Positions 8,546 to 18,540 of a DNA stretch of 64,000 bases are shown piece by piece. The translations under genes and the position numbers were made by a program. Under the pieces are notes generated by a model. That model did not search any database. It was not told the DNA's origin and was given only the letters and a program-made list of their open reading frames with translations. Within the stretch, counting starts at the first letter, position 1; each line of letters starts with the position of its first letter. Origin of the DNA: JAPOXR01 sp965221935 (GTDB lineage: Bacteria; Pseudomonadota; Alphaproteobacteria; Rhodobacterales; Rhodobacteraceae); NCBI GenBank assembly GCA_965221935.1, contig CBDCSZ010000051.1, forward strand, positions 124,001 to 188,000. The letters run 5' to 3'.

Positions 8546-9887
8546 AAACCGCGATGGCAGCGCGAACTGGGGACTGCGCGAGTCGCACAGTTTCGACCGC
8601 AACACGATTCACTACATTCATGAGGCGGCGCGAACGGGCCTTTACCGGATACGCGGATTCGGGGCCAAACGGCATGTGCCGAATTTCGACGACCTGCTGA
8701 TGAAGGGCGCGTCGATGTCGCGCTATCCCCTCGAAGGCTACCGCGAGACCTGTGGAACCGATGTCGTGCTCGGAACAAGATATGCCACGCGTCCGCTGAA
8801 GCTCGACATTCCGGTCACGATCGCCGGAATGAGTTTCGGCTCGTTGTCAGCGAACGCCAAGGAAGCCCTCGGCAGAGGCGCGAATGAAGCCGGCACATCG
8901 ACAACCACCGGCGACGGCGGCATGACTCCGGAAGAACGCGAACACTCGAGGCTGATTGTCTGCCAGTATCTTCCGTCGCGCTACGGCGTGAATCCCGACG
9001 ATCTGCGCAAGGCGGATGCAATCGAAGTCGTGGTTGGTCAAGGCGCTAAGCCCGGCGGCGGCGGGATGCTGCTCGGCCAGAAAGTGACCGGCAGGGTCGC
9101 TGAAATGCGCACGCTGCCGCAGGGCATCGATCAGCGGTCCGCCTGCAGGCATCCCGACTGGACCGGGCCGGACGATCTCGCCATAAAAATTCTTGAACTG
9201 CGGGAAATCACCGCCTGGGAAAAGCCGATCTACATCAAATGCGGCGCCGCCCGCCCGTATTATGACACCGCGCTGTCGGTGAAGGCGGGCGCCGACGCCG
9301 TCGTGATTGACGGCATGCAGGGCGGGACCGCGGCCACACAGGATGTCTTCATCGAACATGTCGGCCAGCCGACGCTGGTCGCCGTCAAAGAAGCGGTGCA
9401 GGCGCTGACTGATCTCGGTATGCACAGAAAAGTTCAACTGATTGTCGGCGGCGGCATTCGCAGCGGAGCCGATGTTGCCAAAGCCCTCGCGATGGGCGCC
9501 GATGCGGTGTCAATCGGCACCGCGGCCCTGATCGCGCTTGGCGACCAGGATCCGGCCCTCGACCCCCTCTACCGCGAGGCTGGATCGGCGGCAGGTTGTT
9601 GGGAAGACTATCAGGCCGGCAACGATCCTGGCGGCATCACGACACAGGATCCGGCGCTATCCAGCCGATTGGACCCGGTCACCGCGGGAAGGCGGCTGGC
9701 CAACTATCTCCGCGTTTTGACGCTGGAGGCGCAGACGATCGCGCGTGCCTGCGGCAAGAGCCACGTTCACAATCTTGAACCCGACGACATGGTCGCTTTG
9801 ACTGTTGAGGCGGCGGCGATGGCGGGTGTCCCGCTTGCCGGCACAAACTGGATACCGGGTCTGCCGGGTAACACAGACAATCAATAA
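8529..9887 (+). CDS. mgsC: N-methylglutamate synthase subunit C (FMN-binding glutamate synthase domain)
   Basis: 452 residues from the ATG at 8529 inside the mgsB end. It has the FMN/(beta-alpha)8 domain of glutamate synthase: VTIAGMSFGSLSANAKEALG, TSTTTGDGGMTPEER, GQGAKPGGGGMLLGQKV, DAVVIDGMQGGTAATQD, VGGGIRSGADVAKALAMGAD. In glutamate synthases a three-cysteine loop following this barrel holds a 3Fe-4S cluster. Here only the first cysteine remains (Cys357 in AAGCWEDYQAGNDPGG), whereas the GlxD paralogue at 46061 keeps all three. The cluster is therefore probably absent from this enzyme. It catalyses the FMN-dependent part of N-methylglutamate formation. Confidence 0.87.
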   Translation: MSAPTENRDGSANWGLRESHSFDRNTIHYIHEAARTGLYRIRGFGAKRHVPNFDDLLMKGASMSRYPLEGYRETCGTDVVLGTRYATRPLKLDIPVTIAGMSFGSLSANAKEALGRGANEAGTSTTTGDGGMTPEEREHSRLIVCQYLPSRYGVNPDDLRKADAIEVVVGQGAKPGGGGMLLGQKVTGRVAEMRTLPQGIDQRSACRHPDWTGPDDLAIKILELREITAWEKPIYIKCGAARPYYDTALSVKAGADAVVIDGMQGGTAATQDVFIEHVGQPTLVAVKEAVQALTDLGMHRKVQLIVGGGIRSGADVAKALAMGADAVSIGTAALIALGDQDPALDPLYREAGSAAGCWEDYQAGNDPGGITTQDPALSSRLDPVTAGRRLANYLRVLTLEAQTIARACGKSHVHNLEPDDMVALTVEAAAMAGVPLAGTNWIPGLPGNTDNQ

Positions 9888-9928
9888 TGCGCGGTCCTGC
9901 CGCTCAGCGATGAAAAAGGGAAAAGCAA

Positions 9929-11233
9929 ATGGCTGTCAATCTCGCACAAGAATCCGGAGAAAAGGGCATCGAATATTTCTTGATGAGTTTCACCGATCTG
10001 TTTGGCGTGGTGCGTTCAAAACTGGTTCCGCGCTCAGCGATCAATGAAATCGCCGCGGACGGGGCCGGGTTTGCCGGATTTGCCGCCTTCCTGGACATGA
10101 CGCCGGCGCATCCGGATATGCTGGCCATGCCGGATCTTTCGCGAATGGCTCAGCTCCCCTGGAAGCCCGAAGCCGCTTGGGTTCCCTGCGATGTCCATAT
10201 GGACGGGTCCATCGTCGACCAGGGTCCGAGGGCGACACTTCAGCGGGTCATCGCGGCGGCTGCCGAGGCCGGCTACTCCGTCATGACCGGCGTCGAACCG
10301 GAGTTTTTTCTGCTCTCGCCGGACGGCGGGACGATTTCCGATTCCGGCGACATCCGGGACAAGCCCTGTTACGATCAGCAGGCGCTGATGCGGCGCTATC
10401 CTGTGATCACTGAAATCTGCGATGCGATGCAGGCACTGGGATGGGAGCCGTACCAAAACGACCACGAAGACGCGAACGGCCAATTCGAAATGAATTGGGG
10501 ATTCACCGATCCGCTCACCACCGCCGACCGGCACAATTTCTTTAAGTTCATGGTGAAGACCATTGCTGAGAATCACGGATTCCGGGCCACCTTCATGCCC
10601 AAGCCGATGGCCGATCTGACTGGGAACGGCTGCCATGTGCACCTTTCCGTGTGGAACCGGGACGGGACCGAAAACCTGATGACGGGATCCGGCGAGCTCG
10701 GCCTGTCCGAATTGGCCTACAACACGATCGGCGGTCTGCTCGGACATGCCAGGGAGATGACGCTGATCACCAACCCGGTTGTGAACTCCTACAAGCGGAT
10801 CAACGCCCCGGTGACATCGTCCGGGGCGACATGGTCGCCCAACACGGTGACCTATGGCGGCAACAACCGGACCCACATGATCCGCATTCCGGGGGAAAAC
10901 CGGATCGAGGTTCGGCTGGCGGACGGCGCCGCCAATCCCTACCTCCTGCAGGCGGCGATGATCGCCAGCGCGCTAGACGGCATCCAGTCGCAGACCCCGC
11001 CTGGAAAACGGCTCGACATCGACATGTATGCCGAGGGCCACAAGGTGCGGAGCGCGGTGCGCCTGCCTTTGAACATGCTGGACGCCATCCGGTTGTTTGA
11101 AAAGTCGAAGTTTGCCAAGAGCGCGTTCGGCAATGAGTTCCACGCGGCCTATTCGAAACTGAAGATGATGGAGTGGAACGAGTACATGCGGCACTTCTCG
11201 GAATGGGAGCGCACCAACGCGCTTGATGTTTGA
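9929..11233 (+). CDS. gmaS: Gamma-glutamylmethylamide synthetase
   Basis: 434 residues of the glutamine synthetase superfamily, close in wording to known GmaS proteins: KGIEYFLMSFTDLFGVVRSK, DGAGFAGFAAFLDMTPAHPD, LPWKPEAAWV, TGVEPEFFLLSPDG, NDHEDANGQFEMNW, NGCHVHLSVW and NSYKRINAPV. It ligates methylamine to glutamate at the expense of ATP, the entry step for methylamine. ATP- and metal-binding glutamates of the GS fold (EPEFF, QFEMNW) are in place. A purine-rich ribosome site (AAAAAGGG) precedes the ATG. It lies 41 bases after mgsC and probably shares its transcript. GmaS is a recognised marker of bacteria that use methylamine through this indirect pathway. Confidence 0.93.
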   Translation: MAVNLAQESGEKGIEYFLMSFTDLFGVVRSKLVPRSAINEIAADGAGFAGFAAFLDMTPAHPDMLAMPDLSRMAQLPWKPEAAWVPCDVHMDGSIVDQGPRATLQRVIAAAAEAGYSVMTGVEPEFFLLSPDGGTISDSGDIRDKPCYDQQALMRRYPVITEICDAMQALGWEPYQNDHEDANGQFEMNWGFTDPLTTADRHNFFKFMVKTIAENHGFRATFMPKPMADLTGNGCHVHLSVWNRDGTENLMTGSGELGLSELAYNTIGGLLGHAREMTLITNPVVNSYKRINAPVTSSGATWSPNTVTYGGNNRTHMIRIPGENRIEVRLADGAANPYLLQAAMIASALDGIQSQTPPGKRLDIDMYAEGHKVRSAVRLPLNMLDAIRLFEKSKFAKSAFGNEFHAAYSKLKMMEWNEYMRHFSEWERTNALDV

Positions 11234-11407
11234 GAATTTAAGCTCCGGGCGGCGGATCGGCAGTGACCCAGGTTTTGCACACCGTTGGATTTCGTGACAG
11301 TTCGCCCGGCTTCAACAGTTTGAATTGACAAACCGCTGCGCCACAAGGATTCGCATCCTCGGCAAGGCGTGACACTGCCCATCACGGCCCGCGGCGGGGA
11401 TGCCGGT

Positions 11408-11592
11408 TCAGCCGGTCGGTTCATGCGGCCTGGTGTCCAGAGGCACACCCATGATGCCGAAGATGGCCTCCTCCCGGGTGGCCGCCGACGTCAGCGCATA
11501 TCGCCTGCCGGTTTCGATGTCCGGCAGGATCGGGAACTGCCGGTGCAGCAACGCATCCCTGATCTTCTCCGGCGACAGTGTTATCCGGCGGG
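11408..11592 (-). other. Unrecognised C-terminal gene fragment
   Basis: A frame of about 55 residues between two stops contains a protein-like stretch (SPEKIRDALLHRQFPILPD, then TGRRYALTSAATREEAIF) and ends in a stop at 11408-11410. It has no start codon context and is bounded upstream by a TAG, so it looks like the tail of a gene lost by deletion at the edge of the accessory region. I do not recognise the family. The rest of 11234-11688 shows nothing else. Confidence 0.3.
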
Positions 11593-11688
11593 CTGACAGG
11601 AGCTAGAGGAGATGCAGCGGGGTGTAGATGGCTTCTCGCGTCTAGCAGTGTTATTGGTGTGCGATTTTTTAAGCCTGAAAATCACGAG

Positions 11689-12741
11689 ATGGCAATTTGG
11701 GAGATCAAACCTTTGAAAGTTAAGGACAACGTCCAGTCACGAAAAAAACTTTTGTTGCAATTGGAGACAATCTGTAATTCCAAGGTGATACTGTATGCGA
11801 CCGGAGATCGGCCGGGGCTGGAGACCCAGATCGGTCAGGATGTTATTGATCTCTTTGTCGATCATCTAGATCATATTGGACCGGTCGAAAGGATATCATT
11901 GGTAATCTACACGAGTGGTGGATCCACTTCTGCGGCATGGAACCTCGTAAACCTGCTCCACATGTTCTGTGATGACTTTGAGGTAATCGCTCCCGGAAAG
12001 TGTATGAGCGCGGGGACCTTGATCGCTCTTGGGGCGGACAGGATAGTCATGACCAAACAGGCAACTCTCGGTCCCATTGATCCAAGTATTCAGCACCCTC
12101 TCGGCCCACCAATCCACGGTGCCGCCCCTGACGCACGTGCACCTGTCAGCGTCGAAGCGGTCAACGGATTTCTCGATGCGTTTCGGAGTAAAAGCAAAGG
12201 TAAGAAGAAAAAGGATGAGGTAGACGCACTTCTGGATCTTTCCGATAAGGTTCATCCCTTGGTACTGGGCCAGATTTTCAGGTCGCGCCAACAGATACGC
12301 GATCTGGCCCGGAAGCTTCTTGAATCGAAGCAACCACCGAACGGCAAAGCGGTCGAAAAAATTATAGGCTTTTTGTGTTCAGACTCGGGCAGTCATGACT
12401 ATACAATCAACCGCCGGGAAGCGGCCGATCTCGGTTTGCGGGTACAGAAATGCTCTGAGGAACTGTATGATATACTACGAGGCCTTCGAAAGAGCATTTC
12501 AGATCAAATGGAGCTCAGGAAGCCCTACGATCCCAGCATTATGGCCGAGCCTGGGAAGATCAACAAATATGAATTTACGCGGGCAATTGTTGAGAGTACT
12601 GGCTACCATGCCCATCATTTCGTTTCGGCAGGCCGTATCGAAGCAAATGAAATGGATGTGCCAAATCCGACAGGCGGTGTTATGAAGCAAGTGGCGTTTC
12701 GCGATCATCGAGAATTCGAAGGATGGAAGGAGTCCGGATGA
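11689..12741 (+). CDS. ClpP/SppA-fold serine protease (serine dehydrogenase proteinase-like)
   Basis: 350 residues from the ATG at 11689 (MAIWEIKPLKV). The fold is the crotonase/Clp-type serine protease called SDH proteinase: an early strand (ISLVIYTSGGSTSAAWNLVN) forming the oxyanion loop, and the nucleophile elbow PGKCMSAGTLIALGAD, where Ser in CMSAGT is the expected nucleophile, followed by MTKQATLGPIDPSI with the usual G-P-I-D-P. The C-terminal part (DYTINRREAADLGL) matches the family's typical tail. A lysine-rich loop (SKSKGKKKKDE) is unusual. GC content is visibly lower than in the flanking amine operon, suggesting horizontal gain. It has no signal peptide and is probably cytoplasmic. 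Its stop overlaps the next small gene. Confidence 0.75.
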   Translation: MAIWEIKPLKVKDNVQSRKKLLLQLETICNSKVILYATGDRPGLETQIGQDVIDLFVDHLDHIGPVERISLVIYTSGGSTSAAWNLVNLLHMFCDDFEVIAPGKCMSAGTLIALGADRIVMTKQATLGPIDPSIQHPLGPPIHGAAPDARAPVSVEAVNGFLDAFRSKSKGKKKKDEVDALLDLSDKVHPLVLGQIFRSRQQIRDLARKLLESKQPPNGKAVEKIIGFLCSDSGSHDYTINRREAADLGLRVQKCSEELYDILRGLRKSISDQMELRKPYDPSIMAEPGKINKYEFTRAIVESTGYHAHHFVSAGRIEANEMDVPNPTGGVMKQVAFRDHREFEGWKESG

Positions 12742-12989
12742 TGGAAACGGATGTGAGCCAGTTGAATTTCATTAATTCGAAATGTACCGGGGCCGCGGCG
12801 TTTCACGTGTCTAGCACGGTTGACTGGTCGAGCATCTCTGCTCAGATAAAGAACCAGGTGGTACTCGTCCCGGCAGTGGAAGTTGTACGGTTGTATCCCA
12901 ACCCGGAAAATGTCCATCACACCGGACCGTCCAACACTGACGCTGAACACCAAGTGTATCAGGATAACAGATCGGCGGTGGCGACCTAA
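12738..12989 (+). CDS. Small protein coupled to the ClpP-fold protease, function unknown
   Basis: 83 residues starting at ATG 12738, whose ATGA overlaps the protease stop, so the two are translationally coupled. The sequence (MMETDVSQLNFINSKCTGAA, later VVLVPAVEVVRLYPNPENVH) has no recognised domain, signal peptide or membrane segment. Coupling suggests an adaptor, inhibitor or partner of the protease, which is inference only. Codon use is similar to the upstream gene. Bases 12990-13209 after it hold no convincing gene. Confidence 0.45.
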   Translation: MMETDVSQLNFINSKCTGAAAFHVSSTVDWSSISAQIKNQVVLVPAVEVVRLYPNPENVHHTGPSNTDAEHQVYQDNRSAVAT

Positions 12990-13209
12990 AACAGTTCCGG
13001 AAGGTTCGTGGTTGTGTATTCGCTGCTGGGACCATTCGGCAGAACTCTTTTCGGTGTCTTTCAGAGCACTTTCCTGCTTGCCATGGAGGGGTCCCTCGCA
13101 TGGTCAATAGTCAAGCTATCCCTTGTATGCATGCGCAGGCATTGTTTGATGACATCCAAGCATCTGTCGGCAGTCGCACTAATGACCAGATGTTAGCACG
13201 TAACTCTCA

Positions 13210-13925
<716 letters not shown>

Positions 13926-13932
<7 letters not shown>

Positions 13933-14824
13933 TCAGATGAGCCCCTTACATCCATGACTAACATGCGGGACATACCCAGTTCAAGAAGACGTGCCCTATC
14001 CCTGCTTAACATATTTCTTCCGGCTTCTGTATTCGGTTCCAGCCTTGTCAGATCTTCTTCGGTTGTTTCTGCCACGCCAGTGCGATCGAAATCCCGTTCA
14101 GTTTTCCCATTTAGTTCATTGATGGTGGGTGCGTTCCATCCGGACTCACCCGGTGGTTCTATTACCTTGTCGACCGTGTATTGTTTGCTGATCAAAAACT
14201 GCTGCAAGTGCGCCGTTGAAATTAATTGGCGCCTTTCCTCAACCTGCATCGAAACTTGCAAGAACAGATAATGCCAAGGGATACATTTCTTCTCAACTTG
14301 ATGGAGATACGTGGTGTGGCGTGGCACGTCCGCTGCATTGACGAGCAAACAGCCGAATTGGAAACCTCTGACACAAAGCGGTAAAGTGTTGTCTTCCTTC
14401 CAGAATTTCCTTTGCCGTTCGGTACAGTAGATACAGTAGACTGGTCTCATTTTTGCACCCATCGCCGCCGAAATGAGAAGATCGCGCTGTTGCTTGCCGG
14501 ACGACTTTACCTTGTGCTTGACCCTCAAAATGCAGTTACTCTGAACCCTCTTTGCCTGCACCCTCATCGTGTGAGCTAGTTTTCTGCCGATGATACGCCA
14601 TTCCCAATCTGCTCCGTTCTTGGCTTCTTTGTGCTTTGAAAAAGTATAACTCTAACGATATTCGGGTGGCGGCGTCTGATTTCCAGAAGATTAGTTTCTG
14701 TAATGGTCTCTTCCCCGTAACTCACAAACACTTCTTTGCAATGCGAGAATTCGAGATTGTGCGACGTCGCATCTCCCAACTCGATGAACGTTTTTACGAT
14801 GTCCAGTTTCGAATTATGGTTCAC
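13926..14824 (-). pseudogene. Frameshifted gene of an unknown (DUF6615-like) family with GADWEW motif
   Basis: Two minus-strand frames join into one protein. The first gives SYGEETITETNLLEIRRRHP-NIVRVILFQ. Reading one base over at the A-run 14639-14643 gives KHKEAKNGADWEWRIIGRKL and continues into MRVQAKRVQSNCILRVKHK, SSGKQQRDLLISAA, RPVYCIYCTERQRKFWK, FQFGCLLVNAADVP and CIPWHYLF. Adding one base to the A5 run restores a continuous frame, so the break is either a homopolymer sequencing error or a recent mutation. The conserved order (GADWEW, a QAKR lysine/arginine block, YCIYC) recalls the DUF6615 family, whose function I do not know; the E...GADWEW...QAKR layout is reminiscent of a nuclease core. 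The natural 3' end is interrupted by the group II intron, which supplies the present stop. Confidence 0.6.
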
Positions 14825-15022
14825 TTCAACAACTCTCCCAGTCAGAATTCAGAAAAAACACAGTGATGATGTAGTCACCGCTGGTGTGCATCTGCGGATG
14901 AAGTCGGCCTCGAACTCAGCGAAACCTTCAGGATGTTGAAGAACACCCAGCCCGTTGGGCCAGCCAGGTCGTAGACCGTCGGGCCGTTGCCTGCCGCACA
15001 AAGGCTGGCATATGTCGCCGAG

Positions 15023-15355
15023 TCATCTCTGAACATCATACATTTCGTTGTCGATACAGGCCTTGAGCCCGAAGCTGTTGGAGATGACCACTATGTCAGG
15101 ATGAAATGCATACGCGTAACTGTATTCAGCGCATGTTACCTGCTTTGTGTAATCCACAATCAATACCCGGCCATACTCACATCCTTCGAAATCATTCTCT
15201 TCCCGACCGTGTTCGTCTATGTAGCCTGTGACGGTACCGGAATAGATGATCGTCCAGCCAACATAATTGGAGATATCGACTCGACATCCTGCTCCTGCCG
15301 GCAGGGCCAGCACTGTGGCCAGCTTCGCCATCAAGACAACCGTTTTGCCGTTCAC
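15023..15355 (-). CDS. Hypothetical small secreted protein
   Basis: From a GTG at 15355 the protein begins VNGKTVVLMAKLATVLALPA followed by GAGC, a plausible signal peptide with cleavage near residue 22. The mature ~88 residues (YVGWTIIYSGTVTGYIDEHG, CEYGRVLIVDYTKQVTC, SYAYAFHPDIVVISNSFG) contain four cysteines that could form disulphides, consistent with a periplasmic or secreted location. An ATG at 15406 or 15331 is an alternative start. No family recognised. Region GC is lower than in the amine operons. Confidence 0.4.
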   Translation of the reverse strand: MNGKTVVLMAKLATVLALPAGAGCRVDISNYVGWTIIYSGTVTGYIDEHGREENDFEGCEYGRVLIVDYTKQVTCAEYSYAYAFHPDIVVISNSFGLKACIDNEMYDVQR

Positions 15356-15549
15356 GCCGTAGCTCCTGTGGTTGGAAATGCGGCAAGAACCTGATCCACC
15401 AGGCAATGGTTGCCGCGTTACCCTTCCCTGCCAGCCTTACAGCATCGCACCGTCGCGGGAAATCCGGCCGACCATGTTGACTACAGCTTGTCTTGTTGTT
15501 CGCGCAGCCTCAAGAGGGCGTCTCGGAAATTGTTTTCGGTGAACTTGTA

Positions 15550-15993
15550 TTACTGAGGTAAATCCTCAACAGTGAACACTGTGCCGGCAGCGCGGCATGC
15601 CTTCACGGCCTGCTTGAGGTGCGCAGTGTCGCCCTTGAGCTCGCCAAGGGCGGCAAGGCCGATGCCGAGGTTGTTCTGCGTCCTCGCCCAGCCGAGCGCA
15701 TCTCGCTCCCGGGTGTGAACCTCAAGGGCGTTGCGGTAGGCATCTACGGCCTGCTCCAGCCACACACGGCCGGTTTTGTGCTGGCTTAGGGTGGTAAGTG
15801 CGATGCCAAGTGCAATGTTCAGAGAGGCCCGATGGCCAGCATTGTCAATTGCAGAACTCTTCAGCAGAATCGATTACTTCTCTGTGGCGTCCTCCAGTGT
15901 CTTCTTCAACACCTGACGGCTTATTTCAGTATCCCCGAGCGGAGCCACTGCAGCCAACCCAGTAAACGGTAAGGCTTCTCGCCAAAATAACAT
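15550..15993 (-). pseudogene. Tetratricopeptide repeat gene remnant
   Basis: One minus-strand frame reads MLFWREALPFTGLAAVAPLG, EISRQVLKKTLEDATEK, then a TAA at 15874-15876, then continues in the same frame as ASLNIALGIALTTLSQHKTG, VWLEQAVDAYRNALEVHTRE and ALGWARTQNNLGIGLAALGE. The last part contains TPR helices of the (N)NLGxALxxLGE kind seen in large TPR/CHAT-type proteins. An internal stop and a short C-terminus show it is a remnant. Confidence 0.55.
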
Positions 15994-15995
15994 GA

Positions 15996-16190
15996 TCAGG
16001 ATGACCTGTTGATCAGGGTGTAGTTCCAGTCGCCGTGGAAGCCGTCGCGGCGGATTTTCAGGGTCTTCATCCGCTCGTCGGAAACCTTGACGCCGAGCGG
16101 ATACTCGTTGTCGTCGATCCGCGACCGGATCTTCAGACCGGCGCGGTTCGCGAAGTCAGCTGAAACCGGCGACGCCCTTGTTTAGCCGTA
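15996..16190 (-). pseudogene. ISAzo13-like transposase, C-terminal fragment
   Basis: The minus strand reads FANRAGLKIRSRIDDNEYP, GVKVSDERMKTLKIRRDGFH and GDWNYTLINRSS-stop. The end motif FHGDWNYT is characteristic of the last residues of ISAzo13-type (Rhodopirellula) DDE transposases. Only about 60 residues remain; nothing of the catalytic core is present upstream. Bases 16191-16495 beyond it show nothing I can identify. Confidence 0.55.
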
Positions 16191-16495
16191 TGTGGACGCC
16201 CCCCTGAGCGCAACCGGGAATCTCAGAAACACAGGAAGCCTGCAGTCGGGCGCTGTCGTATGTCCGGCCTCTCAGATGCGGCGCTTACCGCCCAAGGCCC
16301 GGCGGATTGCACTCCGCGCGGGCCATTTCCTCTGCCGCTGACCGCCCGGAGGAGTAGACGGCGGCCGCCCGGACGGCAACCGGAACCCGCCTCCGCCGGT
16401 TCAATCCATCAGCTCTGAAACCGGGGATATTCACATCGGCGCTTTTGCGGAGTGTTCATCCGGCGCTGACACGCCTCGGGCCGGCTGCTGAAAAA

Positions 16496-16617
16496 GATCC
16501 TGCTTGGAAAAGAAGAAAGAAGGAGCTTCCCGGACTGTTCCGGTTTCCAGGAAATCCGACGTCAGCCCAAACCGGGAAAACCAGCGCGCTTCAAAGCGGT
16601 ATATTGAGAGAAACAAC
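16496..16617. repeat. Dispersed ~120-bp repeat, copy 1
   Basis: About 120 bases closely matching 56047-56172: both share CTTCCCGGACTGTTCCGG, TTTCCAGGAAATCCGA and CCCAAACCGGGAAAACCA, with changes scattered outside. Read on the minus strand both give WFSRFG(L/P)TSDFLETGTVRE. This copy ends where the recombinase coding frame resumes, so it marks the breakpoint that removed the recombinase N-terminus. Confidence 0.7.
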
Positions 16618-16620
16618 ACC

Positions 16621-17930
16621 ATCAGATCCTGCTGCAGGAAGAATTCGCCCGTTCCGGCGCGACGGTCCGATGCGTCCAAGAGCCGGATGACACCACGCCC
16701 CACGGCGTGCTGCTGCGCCAGATCCTGTCGGTGATTTCCGAATACGAACGCGCGCAGATCGCCGAGCGCTCGCGCCGCGGCAAGATCCACCGCGCCCGAC
16801 AGGGCTCGCTGAACATGCTGACGCGCGCGCCCTACGGATACCGCCTGGTCCGCAAGACCGAGACCTGCGGAGCACGCCTCGAGATCGACGAGGCCGAATC
16901 CCGCGTGGTGCGCCGGATTTTCGACCTCTACGCGCGCCGCGGGCTGAAAATGCACCAGATCACCCGGCGGCTCGACGCCGAGGGCCTGCGTCCGCGCCAT
17001 GCGCGGCACTGGTCGGTCTCGACCGTGTCGGCCATCCTGAGGAACGAGGCCTATATCGGCAAGGCCGCCTATCTGAAGACAACGGGGTCGGGCCGGCCTG
17101 TCCGCCACAACCGGACCGGAAGGCGGAAGGGCGGCGCCGTCCGGCGCCTGACCGGACGCGTGGCGCGTCCGAGAGAGGAGTGGATCGAGCTGCCGGTTCC
17201 CGCCATCGCCGAGCCGGCCCTGTTCGAGCGCGCGCGGCGCCAGCGCGCGGCCAACCGGCGCTTTTCGGGGCGCAAGACCATCGAGCCGACGCTGCTGCAG
17301 GGATTGTGTGTCTGCGCGCATTGCGGCTACGCCCTGGGGCGGAACTCCGCGAAGGGAAGCCGCAGGACGCCGCGGCTGCACTACTACCGGTGTCAGGGGT
17401 CGGAGGGCTGGCGCCATCCGGAAGGCGCGGTGTGCGACAATCCCTCGGTGCGCGCCGACGAACTCGACGCCGCGGTCTGGACCGAGGCGCTGGCCCTGCT
17501 CGAGAACACGGACCTCATCCAGGGGGAAATCAGCCGCAGGCTGGACGCCGCGAACGACACGGCCGATGTCCGGCGGCGAACCGGCTCACTGCAGTGTGAG
17601 CTGGCCCGCGTCACCGCCCGGATGCGCCGCCTGCTCGACGCCTGCCAGGACGAGGTCATGACCCTTGACGAATTGCGGGAGAGAAAGACCCCGCTCCAGG
17701 CCCGGCAGAACTCCATCCAGTCCGAACTGCGGGCCCTGGAGGCCGCGGAACTCGACCGCGGCGCCCGGCTTTCACTGGCCAGATCGGCTGAACAGTTTCT
17801 CGGGCGACTGCGGGATGGGGCAAGATCACTGCCGCTCGCCGAGCGTCAACGCGTCGTGCGTCTGCTCGTTCGCGAGGTGAGGGTGGGAAAGGACGAAGTC
17901 ACAATCTGCCATTCCATTCCGTTGACGGCT
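16621..17930 (+). pseudogene. Large serine recombinase, 5'-truncated
   Basis: The frame is open from 16621 (QILLQEEFARSGATVRCVQ, then HGVLLRQILSVISEYERAQI, the end of the resolvase catalytic domain and long E helix). It continues through the recombinase domain (ESRVVRRIFDLYARRGLKMH, RHWSVSTVSAILRNEAYIG), the zinc ribbon (LCVCAHCGYALGR ... YYRCQG) and a coiled coil, ending near EVTICHSIPL. The N-terminal ~90 residues carrying the catalytic serine are missing, replaced by the dispersed repeat. The native stop is also lost: the frame runs on into an antisense IS1634 fragment. It therefore cannot catalyse recombination. Such recombinases normally integrate phages or mobile islands, so the surrounding debris may be an old island. 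Confidence 0.8.
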
Positions 17931-18454
17931 TCACCGCCCGACCGCTCCGGTCCGTCTGGCCATGATCCCGATCAGGGCCAGCTTTTGAATCCACGATGTG
18001 CTCACGTCATAGAGCGCCAGGGTTCCGCCCCGGAGATGCCGGTTCGCCAGGCTCTTCTCGATCCAGGGCTGGCGCTCAAGCAGCCAGTCCAGCATGTCCA
18101 GCTTGGAGGCCGGATCGATGACGCGGGCGATCACGGCGGCGAGCGCGAGATCGCGCCGCCGGTGTCTGCGGCGGCCGAGGATCGTCGGCAGGCCGAGCCG
18201 CCGGCATACCCCGCAAGGGCCGCGCAGACATGGCCGTGCGGCAGGGACCGGCTGACGGCGAGAACCTCCGAGATGTCATTCACGACTGTTCCGCCCTTCA
18301 GCATGGCGCGGATGCCGTCGACGATGAAGGCCGGCGTCCTGGTGAGGTTGGCGAACTGCACCTTTTTGATTTTCTTGCCCTCCCGCCAGGCCCGCCTGAG
18401 CAGGATGGAGGGCTTTCTCCCGTGGTTGGGGATGATCTCGACATGGATGGACAT
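17931..18454 (-). pseudogene. IS1634-family transposase, N-terminal fragment
   Basis: Minus-strand reading MSIHVEIIPNHGRKPSILLR, VVNDISEVLAVSRSLPHGHV, a frameshift near 18190, then IARVIDPASKLDMLDWLLER and RHLRGGTLALYDVSTSW. These match, in order, the N-terminal third of IS1634-type transposases (SLPHGHV, ARVIDPASKL, LDWLLERQP, LYDVSSS). An internal segment is deleted, and the catalytic core after LYDVS is missing. Confidence 0.65.
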
Positions 18455-18540
18455 GGCGGCTCCTGACTTGGAAACAAACGAATCACCAAAAGCAGTGTGC
18501 CACAGCCAAAAACCACGTACAAATCAAAAGCGCTGACTTG

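Noticed and set aside
17945..18536. C-terminal extension of the recombinase frame
   Set aside because: It is the antisense reading of an IS1634 transposase fragment; recombinases of this type end near HSIPL.
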